A stretch of DNA of 64,000 nucleotides from Geobacteraceae bacterium (lineage in GTDB: Bacteria > Desulfobacterota > Desulfuromonadia > Geobacterales > DSM-12255). How positions within the stretch are numbered: position 1 is the first letter of the stretch; each line of letters opens with the position of its first letter. The notes below the pieces were generated by a model. That model worked only from the letters and a program-made list of their open reading frames with translations, did no database searches and was not told the DNA's origin. Made by a program: the position numbers and the translations under genes. Positions 51,241 through 60,793 of this stretch are shown in pieces. The stretch lies in contig JACABD010000002.1 of assembly GCA_013377075.1 (NCBI GenBank), positions 1-64,000 on the forward strand, read 5' to 3'.

Positions 51241-52809
51241 ATGATTGAAAATGATGCCCTGATTCCTGATGAGTGTGATGTTGCAATAATCGGAGCTGGT
51301 GCTGGCGGACTTACTGCAGCTGGTTTATTAGCAAAAGCAGGCTTGAAGATCCAGGTCTTTGAATCAAATTCCTCTGCAGGTGGCTATCTGGCCGGATTTA
51401 AGCGGAATGGTTTTCAATTCAGCTCTTCCATAGAGTGGCTGAATCACTGTAACCCGGGCGGTTTTGTACACAAAATCTTTAGTCATTTGGGAACTGACTT
51501 TCCTGAATGCCCGCCAATAAGAAATATCCGCCGCTTCAAGAGTGATTCTTTCGATTACTTACTGACATCTAATCCTGAAGATTTGCGCGATGCAATGATT
51601 CGCGATTTTCCTGGTGACGAGCAGGGTATCAGATCTTTTTTCCGGGATGCAGAGCGTATCGGTGAATCCTTGCGGTTGATCGACCGTAAGACGGTGGGCA
51701 AGGAAACACTGAATTTTGTGGAAAAAGTCAGGCTCGGGCTGGAGATGCTCATCTGGTCTTTTCCTTTCATCCGTTTTGTACGAGCCCCTATTGACAAGGG
51801 GCTCGCCAGGTATTTCAGCTGCGGTGCCGAGCAGGTTTTTAACAGCCATGAATCGATGATGGGGCTTATGGTTTCCATTGCCTGGGCATCTTCCGGAAAC
51901 ATGCAGTCAGTACCTGTCGGAGGAAGCAATGCTCTTGTTGAGTGGCTGGAAAACAGCATAGATACTGCCCGCTCAAGGGTCTTCCTCAATAAGAGGGTTG
52001 AACGGGTATTGCTTGATCGTAAAGGTAGTGCCTGCGGTGTTATGCTTTCAGATGGCACAAAGGTTAATGCCAAATATGTCATCGCTGCCTGTGATCTTCA
52101 GACCTTGTACGAAAAAATGCTCCCTCAGGGCGTCATATCTGACCGCCTTCTTGGGAGCCTGCGTAATGCAGATCTCTACAACTCCAGCTTCACTATCTTT
52201 CTTGGCCTTGGATGTAATCCTGAGGCTCTCGGGTTCGGTGAGGAGACTCTTCACCTTACAAGAAGTGATGTTACCCGGGCAGAAATGAGCGGCGGTGATC
52301 CAGCGCTGACACTAATAACCGTTAATGCACCTTCGTTGCGCGACCCCACTCTTGCACCTTCTGGAAAGGGGACTTTAACGATTCATTGTGCTGCCCATAT
52401 TGATTACGCTGATAGATGGAAGACTGCTGACGGCATGGCTCGTGGTGAGGCTTACCGGCGCTTCAAAAAAACATTTGCCGATCTTCTCATAAGCCGTGTA
52501 GAGGCCGTTGTGCCTGGTCTGCGTAGTAATATTGAAGTCATGGAAATTGCTACACCAATTACATACTGGCGCTACACCGGTAACACCAAAGGGTCAATTT
52601 CGGGAACGAAACCGACCGGTAAAAATATCCGTGCCGGGGTTGCCCATTATAAAACTCCGGTGAAGAATCTGCTTGTCGGCGGCCATTATGGTGAATATGG
52701 CGGCGGAGTGCCGATGGCTGTAAAGGCTGCCACAAATGCATCTCTTATCGTCATGAAGAGCCTGGCACCATCGGCTTATGCCGAGCTCAGGGATGTTCTA
52801 AGAAACTGA
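51241..52809 (+). CDS. phytoene desaturase-like FAD-dependent oxidoreductase (copy 1)
   Basis: DVAIIGAGAGGLTAAGLLAKAGLKIQVFES dinucleotide fold; C-terminal VGGHYGEYGGGVPMAVKAA. Confidence 0.85.
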   Translation: MIENDALIPDECDVAIIGAGAGGLTAAGLLAKAGLKIQVFESNSSAGGYLAGFKRNGFQFSSSIEWLNHCNPGGFVHKIFSHLGTDFPECPPIRNIRRFKSDSFDYLLTSNPEDLRDAMIRDFPGDEQGIRSFFRDAERIGESLRLIDRKTVGKETLNFVEKVRLGLEMLIWSFPFIRFVRAPIDKGLARYFSCGAEQVFNSHESMMGLMVSIAWASSGNMQSVPVGGSNALVEWLENSIDTARSRVFLNKRVERVLLDRKGSACGVMLSDGTKVNAKYVIAACDLQTLYEKMLPQGVISDRLLGSLRNADLYNSSFTIFLGLGCNPEALGFGEETLHLTRSDVTRAEMSGGDPALTLITVNAPSLRDPTLAPSGKGTLTIHCAAHIDYADRWKTADGMARGEAYRRFKKTFADLLISRVEAVVPGLRSNIEVMEIATPITYWRYTGNTKGSISGTKPTGKNIRAGVAHYKTPVKNLLVGGHYGEYGGGVPMAVKAATNASLIVMKSLAPSAYAELRDVLRN

Positions 52810-52833
52810 TATCTGATCAATAGGGGTAGCTTT

Positions 52834-53586
52834 GTGAATACCGTTTCTGAAACAGATGAATCTCCTAAAAAAATTGCACTGGTAATCGGCGGCAGCAGAG
52901 GGATAGGCCGTTCAATTGCTCTGAAACTCTCTGCATCCGGGTTCCATGTCTGGCTGACCTACAAGGGGAATCACGACGCAGCAAACGAAGTTAAGGGCGA
53001 GATAGAGCGCCTTGGCGGCAGCTGCGAGGCTTTTGCTTTTGATGTTTCCAGCTTTGAAGAGGTTGAGGCAGCACTGGCTCCCCGACTTGAAATAGCAGCT
53101 CCGGATGTCATGGTCTTTAACTCTGGTGTTGCCAGGGATAACCTGCTTATGTGGATGTCAAAGGAAGAGTGGGATACTGTCATGGATACCAACCTTGACG
53201 GTTTCTTCAATGTCACAAGGCAGATCGTCTTTTCCATGTTAAAGGCAAAGCGCGGCAGAATTGTCGTTATTTCATCCACCTCAGGCCAGATCGGTCAGGC
53301 CGGACAGGTTAACTACTCTGCCTCAAAGGCCGGACTTATTGGCGCTGCCAAGGCTCTTGCCAGGGAGATCGGTAAAAAGGGGATACTGGTAAATGTTGTT
53401 GCCCCAGGTTTTATTGATACCGAGATGACTGCGGAGATCCCCAAAGAGCATGTATTGCCGTTGATCCCCCTTAACCGCGTTGGCAGAGTTGAAGATGTGG
53501 CTTCAATTGTTGATTTTCTCTGCTGCGAAAAGAACATGTATATCCATGGTCAGGTTATTGGCGTAAACGGCGGACTTTCAATGTGA
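52834..53586 (+). CDS. 3-oxoacyl-ACP reductase-like SDR
   Basis: VIGGSRGIGRSIAL, VNYSASKAGLIGAAKALAREI, GQVIGVNGGLSM (FabG-like). Confidence 0.88.
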   Translation: MNTVSETDESPKKIALVIGGSRGIGRSIALKLSASGFHVWLTYKGNHDAANEVKGEIERLGGSCEAFAFDVSSFEEVEAALAPRLEIAAPDVMVFNSGVARDNLLMWMSKEEWDTVMDTNLDGFFNVTRQIVFSMLKAKRGRIVVISSTSGQIGQAGQVNYSASKAGLIGAAKALAREIGKKGILVNVVAPGFIDTEMTAEIPKEHVLPLIPLNRVGRVEDVASIVDFLCCEKNMYIHGQVIGVNGGLSM

Positions 53587-53607
53587 AAATGAGAAACTGA
53601 TTCCTAT

Positions 53608-55104
53608 ATGACCATATATGATGACATAGTAGTGGGAAGCGGAGCCAGTGGCCTGACAATGGCTCTCCTTCTTGCCATGGGGGGCCGAAGGGTACTCATT
53701 CTTGAAAAAGCCCCTCTGATCGGTGGCTCGCTTTCCATGTTTTCCCGTGGTCGAGTCCGTTTTGATACCGGATTCCACTTTACCGGTGGACTGAATGAGG
53801 GTGGTATCCTTTCGGAGATGCTGACTCTTCTGGGGATGAAAGAGCTTGTTGAGCCGGTCTTTTTGACAAAATCAGTACAGAACCGCTTTGTCTTCGAGGA
53901 GTCCGGCAAGGTTTTTGAGCAGCCTCCCGGAATTGAGCCGGCAAAAATGAAATTCAAGGCTGATTTCCCCTCTGAAGGTCAGGCAATAGATGCCTATTTC
54001 GAGATGATAGCTTCCGTGTGCAACAGAACCCCCTCAATGAATATTCAGGAAAATCTGATTGCTCCGCCAAATCTTGAAGAGGATTACGTATCACTTGATT
54101 CAGTACTGAAGAAACTGACCGGCAATCCCCTGTTACGCGGGCTTTTGTCCGGCTACGCAATGTGTTATGGCGTAAGACCGGACGAGATCTCTTTTGCCAA
54201 CCATGCCCGCATGGTTAACAATTTTTACGAGTCCATTGCCTTTGTAAAAGATGGTGGTGACGGGTTGATAATGGCGTTCAAAAAGCGACTCGATTTTTAT
54301 GGTGTAGATATCCGCTGCGGAGTTTCGCTGCTGCCGTTTTCAGATATCAAGGATGGCATGGTAAACAGCTTTACCCTTACAAACGGTGAGTCTGTGTCTG
54401 CAGAGCGGGCTGTTTTCACCATACATCCACAGGAGATACTCTCCTTAATTCCTGAAAAGTCGCGCAGCAGGGCATTTGCATCCAGGATCAGCTCTTTTGA
54501 GTCTTCGGCAGGTTTCTTTTCCGTGTTTGCAAAGATACGAAACGGCGCAGTTGATCCTGAACCGGACTCTGCCATCATTTCGCTCTTTCCGGATAATGAT
54601 GTAAACGCTCTTCTTTCGCCTGAGTACTGCGGTAAACCTGCAGTTGTTATCATAAAGCCGCCCCATGCTGCCCACGATGCCTGTGAAAGAGGTGTCTGTA
54701 TACTTGAGCCTGCTTTCCCTGAAAAAATCGCTCAGTGGGGCGATTCAACTGTCGGTAAACGATCATCCGCCTACAGTGATTATAAAGAGGAGAGGGTTGA
54801 GGCAATCAGGGCCCACATAGCTGCCCAGTTGCCTGCATATTCTGATGTCCTTGAGTTTGTGGATGCCGCGTCAACTCTTACCTACAGGGACTATCTCTGC
54901 AGTCATGACGGCAGTGCCTACGGAGTGAAACAGAAGATCGGCCAGTTCAATCTTATCGGCAGACTGCCGCTGCACAATCTCTACGCCGCTGGTCAGAGCG
55001 CCCTTCTTCCTGGTGTTGTCGGTGCGATGATGTCATCTCTCATTGTTGGCAGATCAATCATAGGAAAAGATCGTTACGGACGACTTCTTGGAGGTGTATC
55101 TTGA
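53608..55104 (+). CDS. phytoene desaturase-like FAD-dependent oxidoreductase (copy 2)
   Basis: DDIVVGSGASGLTMALLLAMGGRRVLILEKAPLIGGSLSMF; C-terminal NLYAAGQSALLPGVVGAMMSSLIVG. Confidence 0.85.
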   Translation: MTIYDDIVVGSGASGLTMALLLAMGGRRVLILEKAPLIGGSLSMFSRGRVRFDTGFHFTGGLNEGGILSEMLTLLGMKELVEPVFLTKSVQNRFVFEESGKVFEQPPGIEPAKMKFKADFPSEGQAIDAYFEMIASVCNRTPSMNIQENLIAPPNLEEDYVSLDSVLKKLTGNPLLRGLLSGYAMCYGVRPDEISFANHARMVNNFYESIAFVKDGGDGLIMAFKKRLDFYGVDIRCGVSLLPFSDIKDGMVNSFTLTNGESVSAERAVFTIHPQEILSLIPEKSRSRAFASRISSFESSAGFFSVFAKIRNGAVDPEPDSAIISLFPDNDVNALLSPEYCGKPAVVIIKPPHAAHDACERGVCILEPAFPEKIAQWGDSTVGKRSSAYSDYKEERVEAIRAHIAAQLPAYSDVLEFVDAASTLTYRDYLCSHDGSAYGVKQKIGQFNLIGRLPLHNLYAAGQSALLPGVVGAMMSSLIVGRSIIGKDRYGRLLGGVS

Positions 55105-56327
55105 GTCTGCGACGTGTTGTCATAACCGGCAGCGGGGTGGTTTCTCCTTTTGGTGAAGGGGTAAAGGCTTTAATGGACGGCATACATAATAATTCCAGTG
55201 CCGTGAAATACATGGATGGCTGGGATCAGTATGTAGGACTGCAGAGCCTGGTTGCTGCCCCTGTAGATACTATTGACGAAAAGAGAATCCCGAGGCAAAA
55301 GCGCCGCTCCATGGGGAGAATGAGCATCTTTGCCGCCCTTGCTGCAGATGAGGCAATCGCTGATTCCGGCATATCCCTTCAGGCCGAGGATCTCTGGCGT
55401 ATGGGGTGTGTTATTGGCTCTACAATGGGGAGCGCCAAGAGTATCAATGATACTTTTGAAACAATGCTCCCTGACAAGGACTTGAGCCGACTCAATTCGA
55501 CAATGTTCTTTCAGTGCATGTCCCATACTGCGGCGGTCAATACGGCGCAGTATCTGGGGCTTGTCGGCACGGTCATGGCGCCTGCGGCTGCCTGTGCATC
55601 GGCTCTGCATTCGATTGGCACCGCATATGATCTGATACGTCTCGGCAGGCAGGATGTTGTACTTTGCGGTGGTGCTGAAGAGCTTCATCCGACCGTTACC
55701 GGCTCATTTGATATTCTTTTTGCCACATCGACCGGCCATAACGATTCTCCTCAAACGACACCGAGACCATTTGACCGCGACAGGGACGGCCTGGTCTGTG
55801 GTGAAGGGTGCGGCATCCTGGTTCTTGAGGAGTATGAAAGGGCCGTAAAGAGAGGTGCCACCATCTATGCTGAGGTTACAGGGTTCTGTACCACTGCCAA
55901 TGGTATTCATGTCAGTCAGTCCAATCGTGACTCAATGACTGTCTGCATGAAAAGAGCCCTTGCGGAGGCCGGAATCTCCCCTGAGCGGATAGATTACATA
56001 AGTGCCCATGCAACGGCAACTGTTCAGGGTGATGCCGAAGAAGCTGAAGCAGTGCGCGAACTGTTTGCTGACAACGTGCCCATAAGCAGTCTTAAGGGGC
56101 ATATCGGTCATACACTTGGTGCTTCCGGTGCAATTGAACTTATAGCTTCACTTATGATGATGAAAAACAGCATAATTTATCCGACCCGTAATCTTGAAAA
56201 TATTGCTGACGATTGCAGCGGCATCTGCCATGTGACTGAACCACGGAGCGCCGAGATATCTGCTATCCTGAAGAACGGCTTTGCATTTGGCGGAATTAAC
56301 GCAGCTCTTGTTTGCCAGAAAGTATGA
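55101..56327 (+). CDS. beta-ketoacyl-ACP synthase II-like
   Basis: AAACASALHSIG active Cys, SAHATATVQGD and GHTLGASGAIE His motifs; TTG start overlapping upstream stop. Confidence 0.9.
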   Translation: MSLRRVVITGSGVVSPFGEGVKALMDGIHNNSSAVKYMDGWDQYVGLQSLVAAPVDTIDEKRIPRQKRRSMGRMSIFAALAADEAIADSGISLQAEDLWRMGCVIGSTMGSAKSINDTFETMLPDKDLSRLNSTMFFQCMSHTAAVNTAQYLGLVGTVMAPAAACASALHSIGTAYDLIRLGRQDVVLCGGAEELHPTVTGSFDILFATSTGHNDSPQTTPRPFDRDRDGLVCGEGCGILVLEEYERAVKRGATIYAEVTGFCTTANGIHVSQSNRDSMTVCMKRALAEAGISPERIDYISAHATATVQGDAEEAEAVRELFADNVPISSLKGHIGHTLGASGAIELIASLMMMKNSIIYPTRNLENIADDCSGICHVTEPRSAEISAILKNGFAFGGINAALVCQKV

Positions 56328-56337
56328 TGGAGGTTTT

Positions 56338-56595
56338 ATGACAGAAGAGGAAATTATTGAGAAGACCAACAGGGTTTTTGAGGAATCGTTCGAAATAGAA
56401 CCAGGCCGTCTCAAGGCCGATGCCCATATCTTTACTGACCTTGGTCTGGACAGTCTCGATATAGTCGATCTTGTTGTTGCCCTGCAAAGCAGTTTCGGCG
56501 TTAAGATAAGGACAGACGAAAAAGTTCGCGAGATCAGGACTCTTGGTGATGTCTACAGTTTTATTGCCAGAGTCAAAAACGGTGAGCAGGATTGA
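56338..56595 (+). CDS. acyl carrier protein
   Basis: 85 aa, DLGLDSLDIVDL phosphopantetheine Ser motif; start at ATG 56338. Confidence 0.92.
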   Translation: MTEEEIIEKTNRVFEESFEIEPGRLKADAHIFTDLGLDSLDIVDLVVALQSSFGVKIRTDEKVREIRTLGDVYSFIARVKNGEQD

Positions 56596-56601
56596 TGAAG
56601 G

Positions 56602-57354
56602 ATGTTTGTCAGTTTGTTAAACTTTTTCTTTAACTTCTACTTCTATCTGCTTTTTATTCTAGCGGTTCTTGTCCTGATCCCGCTTTTTACGTTATATGTG
56701 GCTCTGACAAGAACTTTCTCAAACCACCGTTCAACCATGAGAAGATTTCGTCGCGCAATGGTCTGGTGGGGGAAGACGGTAGCTTTTATTCCGTACCCTT
56801 TTATCAGATTCAGATACGAACTTAACGGTGAAAATGATACAAAAAAGTCATATATTTTCATCTGTAACCACCGCTCGGCAGTAGATGCTTTTTTGATGAA
56901 AGTTCTGCCCCATGAATTTGTCGAGATTGTAAATGACTGGCCGTTCAAAATTCCGGTTCTTGGCATTTTTGCAAGATTTGCAGCCTTTCTTGACATAAGA
57001 TCCATGAGCCATGAAGCCTTTATGGCAAAAGCTACAGAACTCTTAGGGCAGGGTGTTTCTATAGTTTTCTTCCCGGAAGGGACAAGGTCCGTAGATGGCA
57101 GAATGGGGAGTTTTCACAGTGCCGCATTTCGCCTTGCAGTTGAGACTGGCACCCCTTTAGTACCTTTATGCATCACAGGAAATGAGATAGTAATGCCTAA
57201 AGGGTCCCTTTTTATCAAGCCCGGGATCATAAAAATCCGTCAACTGCCACCGCTTGCAGCAGATGACTTTACCGGTTTAACTCCGTTCACCCTGAAGTCG
57301 AGGGTGTGGAAAATCATGGAACAGGAACTTTCCGCCATGGAAAGTACGTTATGA
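56602..57354 (+). CDS. 1-acylglycerol-3-phosphate O-acyltransferase family protein
   Basis: NHRSAVDAFL (HX4D-type) and FFPEGTRSVDGRMGSFHSAAFRLA motifs. Confidence 0.88.
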   Translation: MFVSLLNFFFNFYFYLLFILAVLVLIPLFTLYVALTRTFSNHRSTMRRFRRAMVWWGKTVAFIPYPFIRFRYELNGENDTKKSYIFICNHRSAVDAFLMKVLPHEFVEIVNDWPFKIPVLGIFARFAAFLDIRSMSHEAFMAKATELLGQGVSIVFFPEGTRSVDGRMGSFHSAAFRLAVETGTPLVPLCITGNEIVMPKGSLFIKPGIIKIRQLPPLAADDFTGLTPFTLKSRVWKIMEQELSAMESTL

Positions 57355-58655
57355 TAAATTTTACAGCATCTACAAATCCCGAGTTTTTGCCAAAAGAGGA
57401 AATTCGCACTCTTCAAGACAGGCTCCTTCGCGAGCATCTGCTCTATGCCTGTAGTGCTTCACCATTCTACCGATCCCTGTTTGCCCTCAATTCCATAGAT
57501 CCATCGGTTGTCACACTGGAGAATCTGAAGGACATCCCCCTTACGGACAGGACTGTTCTGGGTGAAAGGAACGAGGATTTCCTTGCAGTACCTATGTCGA
57601 TGATTGTCGATATTGTCCTTTCTTCAGGGACTACCGGCATTCCCACAAGCGTCATGTACAGTGAAAATGATCTTCAGCGGCTTGCCTATAATGAAGAGAT
57701 CTCCTTTCGATCCTGTGGTATAGTTCCTGAAGATATCGCACTTCTTACCTGTACTGTTGACAGATGCTTCATTGCCGGACTTGCCTATTTCTCTGGTATT
57801 AGACGACTTGGTGCGGCAGCAATCCGTAACGGTCTTGCCTCTCCTGAAAGCCACCTTGAGATCATCAAACGATTGCAACCCACGGTTCTCATCGGTGTTC
57901 CTACCTTTCTCCTCAAGCTTGCCAAGTATCTGGTTTCACAAGGGATTGATCCTGCTGTAACGGCTGTGAGAAAGCTCGTCTGCATCGGCGAGCCGATTCG
58001 CAATGCCGGGCTTGATTTCTTAAGGGCAGGTGAAGAGCTTGAGAAAATATGGGGAGCTGACGTATACTCAACCTATGCGTCATCAGAAACAATCACCAGC
58101 TTCTGTGAATGCACTGCCAAGGCAGGAGGACATCTCCACCCCGAGCTTGCTATTGTCGAAGTTGTTAATGAAGCAGGCGAGCCATTGCCGATCGGTGAAA
58201 CCGGTGAAGTGGTAGTTACCCCACTTGCCATTGAAGGTATGCCTCTGGTACGGTTCAGGACCGGTGATATCAGTTTCCTCATCGATGAGCCTTGCTCCTG
58301 CGGTCGTAACTCCATGAGGCTTGGTCCGATTCTCGGACGAAAAAAGCAGATGATGAAAGTCAAGGGGACGACTGTCTATCCGGAGTCTATCTACTCGGTG
58401 CTTGATGCAATACCTTGCGTTTCAGAATATTTTCTCACTGCTTCATCGGATTATGATCTTTCTGATATTCTAAAGATTCATGTTGCGGTGAATGATTCAA
58501 GCTGCACCCAATCAATGATTGTAGACAGGCTACAGGCTATACTTCGAGTTACTCCTGAAGTTATCATTACCTCAGAAGAAACGGTAAACCGATGGAGAAA
58601 TGCCGGCAATTCACGCAAACCAGTCAGATTTATTGACGATAGAAAGGAAATATGA
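57351..58655 (+). CDS. AMP-dependent synthetase/ligase (phenylacetate-CoA ligase-like)
   Basis: LSSGTTGIPTSVMYS, YASSETITSFCEC, RFRTGDISFL; start at ATG 57351. Confidence 0.85.
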   Translation: MINFTASTNPEFLPKEEIRTLQDRLLREHLLYACSASPFYRSLFALNSIDPSVVTLENLKDIPLTDRTVLGERNEDFLAVPMSMIVDIVLSSGTTGIPTSVMYSENDLQRLAYNEEISFRSCGIVPEDIALLTCTVDRCFIAGLAYFSGIRRLGAAAIRNGLASPESHLEIIKRLQPTVLIGVPTFLLKLAKYLVSQGIDPAVTAVRKLVCIGEPIRNAGLDFLRAGEELEKIWGADVYSTYASSETITSFCECTAKAGGHLHPELAIVEVVNEAGEPLPIGETGEVVVTPLAIEGMPLVRFRTGDISFLIDEPCSCGRNSMRLGPILGRKKQMMKVKGTTVYPESIYSVLDAIPCVSEYFLTASSDYDLSDILKIHVAVNDSSCTQSMIVDRLQAILRVTPEVIITSEETVNRWRNAGNSRKPVRFIDDRKEI

Positions 58656-60133
58656 CTACCTGCCAGACACGCATATACGGATCTGAGTTTAACCAGATAG
58701 ATATTGAAGAGGCTGTTAAAAACGGACGTCTTTTGTCCATGGAGATCGAGTTCAACCAGACCTGCAACTTTCGCTGCATCTACTGCTATGCGCTTGATAA
58801 CCATAAAAACAGAAACGAACTGACTATTGACGAGTTCAAGGATGTCATCAATCAAGCCGCTGCCATGGGGGCTCGCAAGATCATCATCCTCGGCGGAGAG
58901 CCTCTTCTCTATCAACATATCATTGAGATGATCGGTTTCATAAGGGGTCTTGATCTTGAGATAGAGCTTTTTAGCAACGGAACCAAGATAGACAGGGCGA
59001 TGGCTCAGACGCTTTACGATAATGACGTCAGGGTTGTATTGAAGATGAATTCCTTTGATGAGAGTCTTCAGGATACACTTACCGGTCGCAAAGGGTCATT
59101 CAAGATGATCCAGGATGCTCTGGCAAATCTGAAAGAGGCCGGATACCCGTCAGATACTCATCCGCTCGGTGTCAGCTCAATCATCTGTCAGCAGAACATT
59201 GAAGAGCTTCCTAAAATGTGGGAGTGGCTCAGAGATCAGAGTATTCTTCCTTATTTCGAAATGATGACCCCCCAAGGTGGCGCCCGCAGGCATAACATGT
59301 TGGAGATAGATACCAGACAGGTCGAGGATTTCTTCCACGAGATAGCCGAGATTGACAGCAGAAAATACGGTAATCACTGGGATCCAAAACCACCCCTTGT
59401 CGGTGGTGAGTGTCTGCGCCATCAGTTTTCATGTGCAGTGAACTCTGAAGGGTATGTGCAGTCCTGTGTCGGCATCACCATTCCGATTGGCAATGTCAGG
59501 AAGCAGCCGCTGAAGGAGATTCTCCGGGATAGTGAGGTGGTGCAGGATCTGAAAAGCTACAGGAATACGATCAAGGGGCCTTGCGGAGAGTGTGAGAAAC
59601 TTGATGAATGTTACGGCTGTAGAGGTACTGCGTACCAAATGACTGGCGATTATCTCGCCTCAGATCCAACCTGCTGGAAGAACCTGGACCGACGCGATGA
59701 AATCATGTTCCTGCCCGTAAATGCTGAACGTGTTGTCCCCCACAAGCCACCGATGCTGATGATAGATACGCTTTTAGAGGTGATGGAGAGAGCGTCAGTC
59801 TCTGAGATGACAGTGCGAAGTGATATGCCCTTTGTCTCTGAAGACGGTATTCTCGACGATGCAGCATATCCAGAGATCATTTCGCAGGCAATAGCCGCCC
59901 AGGAAGGGTTCAGAAGAATGGGTGGTAAAAATCCTGATTTTGAGGGTTTCCTTCTTGGGGTCAAGAAAATGGAGGTTTTTGCCAGAGCCAAGGTAGGCGA
60001 TACCTTGAGAATCTCTGTCTACAAGGCCTCTAAATACGGTGATTTCGGCATAATTGAAGGGGAGGTTTTCCGTGGTGATGAACTCCTTGCCAAGGGTGAG
60101 ATAAAAGTCTGGCAGAGCGGCGGAGAGTCTTAA
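58652..60133 (+). CDS. radical SAM/SPASM protein with C-terminal hotdog 3-hydroxyacyl-ACP dehydratase-like domain
   Basis: CNFRCIYC radical SAM motif; Cys-rich SPASM-like region (GPCGECEKLDECYGCRG); C-terminal VVPHKPPMLMIDTLLEV...GEIKVWQSG ApeP/FabZ-like. Confidence 0.85.
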   Translation: MTTCQTRIYGSEFNQIDIEEAVKNGRLLSMEIEFNQTCNFRCIYCYALDNHKNRNELTIDEFKDVINQAAAMGARKIIILGGEPLLYQHIIEMIGFIRGLDLEIELFSNGTKIDRAMAQTLYDNDVRVVLKMNSFDESLQDTLTGRKGSFKMIQDALANLKEAGYPSDTHPLGVSSIICQQNIEELPKMWEWLRDQSILPYFEMMTPQGGARRHNMLEIDTRQVEDFFHEIAEIDSRKYGNHWDPKPPLVGGECLRHQFSCAVNSEGYVQSCVGITIPIGNVRKQPLKEILRDSEVVQDLKSYRNTIKGPCGECEKLDECYGCRGTAYQMTGDYLASDPTCWKNLDRRDEIMFLPVNAERVVPHKPPMLMIDTLLEVMERASVSEMTVRSDMPFVSEDGILDDAAYPEIISQAIAAQEGFRRMGGKNPDFEGFLLGVKKMEVFARAKVGDTLRISVYKASKYGDFGIIEGEVFRGDELLAKGEIKVWQSGGES

Positions 60134-60136
60134 ATT

Positions 60137-60793
60137 ATGAAAATCATACTTATCCTGCCGACTTTTCTGCTAATGATTTCAGCAGCTTTTGCCGCCCCTG
60201 AGAAAACTGCCGAGCAGCCGTCTGATCTGCCAAAATTCATGTCTGAACTCGGCAAAAGGGCCTCTGATTTCAAGACACTTAAAACTGATTTCATTCAGGA
60301 AAAGCGTATGGCCATGTTCAAGGAGAAGATGGTCATGAAGGGGCGTATCTATCTGCAAAAGCCGAGCAAAATCGCCTGGCATGTGGATTCACCCCTTCGA
60401 TATTCCGTTCTGATTACCGATAAGCTGATAAGGCAGTGGGACGAAGACAGTGACAAGGTTCAGGAGATTTCCCTTACCAAAAACCCCATATTCCAGAATG
60501 TGCTCAATCAGATGAATGTCTGGTTCTCCGGAGAGTACGGTACAATGCTGGAGACAAATACGGTCAGGATTATAAAAAATGATCCTCTTATTATGGAGTT
60601 TATCCCGAAAGAGGGGAATATAGCCAAAAAGGTCATCAAGACCATTACCATAACCTTTCGCAGCGACCAGAAGTATCTCCAACAGATCAAAATCCTCGAA
60701 AACTCCGGCGATGTCACCACGATCCGCTTCACCAACACTCTGTTAAATCCTCCATTGAATAACAGCAATTTCGAGGTCAAAGGGCGTGTTTGA
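60137..60793 (+). CDS. LolA-like outer-membrane lipoprotein carrier family protein
   Basis: Signal peptide; FKTLKTDFIQEKRMAMFKEKMVMKGRIYLQKPSKIAWHVDSPL. Confidence 0.82.
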   Translation: MKIILILPTFLLMISAAFAAPEKTAEQPSDLPKFMSELGKRASDFKTLKTDFIQEKRMAMFKEKMVMKGRIYLQKPSKIAWHVDSPLRYSVLITDKLIRQWDEDSDKVQEISLTKNPIFQNVLNQMNVWFSGEYGTMLETNTVRIIKNDPLIMEFIPKEGNIAKKVIKTITITFRSDQKYLQQIKILENSGDVTTIRFTNTLLNPPLNNSNFEVKGRV

